From positions 1 to 64,000 of the forward strand of contig JAIQEU010000005.1 of assembly GCA_020073665.1 (NCBI GenBank): a stretch of DNA of 64,000 bases, read 5' to 3'. Positions 63,948-64,000 of the stretch are shown piece by piece. The notes under the pieces were generated by a model. That model did no database searches, was not told where the DNA came from, and saw only the letters and a program-made list of their open reading frames with translations. The position numbers and the translations under genes were made by a program. Source of the stretch: Terriglobia bacterium (lineage in GTDB: Bacteria; Acidobacteriota; Terriglobia; Terriglobales; Acidobacteriaceae). Numbering within the stretch: position 1 is the stretch's first letter; each line of letters opens with the position of its first letter.

Positions 63948-64000
63948 ATGTCCAAATTTGCTGAGCCCATGACGCGGTTGATCGACGAGTTAAAGAAACT
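63948..64000 (+). CDS. recR: recombination protein RecR, N-terminal fragment cut by the window end
   Basis: Seventeen complete codons read MSKFAEPMTRLIDELKK, matching the start of RecR, and the gene follows dnaX-ybaB in the usual order. The rest lies outside the window. Confidence 0.8.
   Translation, partial: MSKFAEPMTRLIDELKK

Overview
The window looks like chromosomal DNA of an acidobacterium of the Koribacter/Terriglobia type. The evidence is a tmRNA whose likely tag ends in MAYAA, many secreted SBBP and choice-of-anchor-D proteins, REP-like palindromes built on a GACTGAAGTC core, and a long exopolysaccharide locus with an UpxY/NusG-like factor. This placement is inference from gene content; no 16S gene is present. 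No insertion sequence, CRISPR array or tRNA gene was seen.

Layout. Positions 14-382 hold the tmRNA. Next, on the + strand, come a Tat-exported metallophosphoesterase, a cupredoxin, a DUF420-like membrane protein, an exported propeller-like protein, a SIS-domain sugar isomerase and a 56-residue orphan (720-5802). From 44530 down to 6105 almost everything lies on the - strand, closely packed and often overlapping, and ends at a strong terminator at 6032-6068. Positions 45028-59171 carry a group of secreted proteins: an SGNH-like lipoprotein, a di-heme cytochrome oxidoreductase, two paralogous parallel beta-helix proteins, a galactose-oxidase-like enzyme and an SBBP-repeat protein. The right end (59337-64000) is housekeeping: HemQ-type heme protein, AhpD-like protein, alkyltransferase-like DNA-binding protein, STAS protein, and dnaX-ybaB-recR.

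The - strand locus is the main interest. Its promoter-proximal half (44530 to 24523) is a Wzx/Wzy-type exopolysaccharide system: Wza export protein, Wzz/GumC co-polymerase, a BY-kinase-like protein with a broken Walker A, an UpxY-like antiterminator, a nucleotide-sugar dehydrogenase, an initiating glycosylphosphotransferase, an ATP-grasp ligase, two flippase-like proteins, a phosphotransferase, a sulfotransferase, a Wzy-like ligase/polymerase, a GH10-like hydrolase, a deacetylase, a GT4, a CDP-paratose-epimerase-like enzyme and a WecG/TagA transferase. Its distal half (24464 to 10442) is a tailoring module: two small membrane proteins (DUF5989/SxtK-like and SxtJ-like), a second sulfotransferase, two NodU/TobZ-type O-carbamoyltransferases flanking a zinc-ribbon protein, an SGNH hydrolase, and a nonribosomal-peptide cassette.

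Read by its residues, that cassette makes a pyrrole. The free-standing adenylation enzyme has the ten-residue code D-L-F-Y-L-A-L-V-C-K, one residue from the prolyl code of PltF/RedM-type ligases. A stand-alone carrier protein lies next to it. The acyl-CoA-dehydrogenase-like enzyme places its candidate catalytic Glu as isovaleryl-CoA dehydrogenase does (E244), not at the usual site (Ser365). Together these are the known parts for L-Pro to pyrrole-2-carbonyl-S-carrier. The adjacent C-A-PCP-TE synthetase has a glycine-like code (D-I-L-Q-L-G-M-I-W-K) and a thioesterase with Cys where Ser is usual. My hypothesis is that the locus makes a pyrrole-2-carbonyl-glycine unit and uses it, with carbamoyl and sulfate groups, to decorate a secreted polysaccharide or glycolipid. 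This would be a polysaccharide/nonribosomal-peptide hybrid that I do not recognise as a described system.
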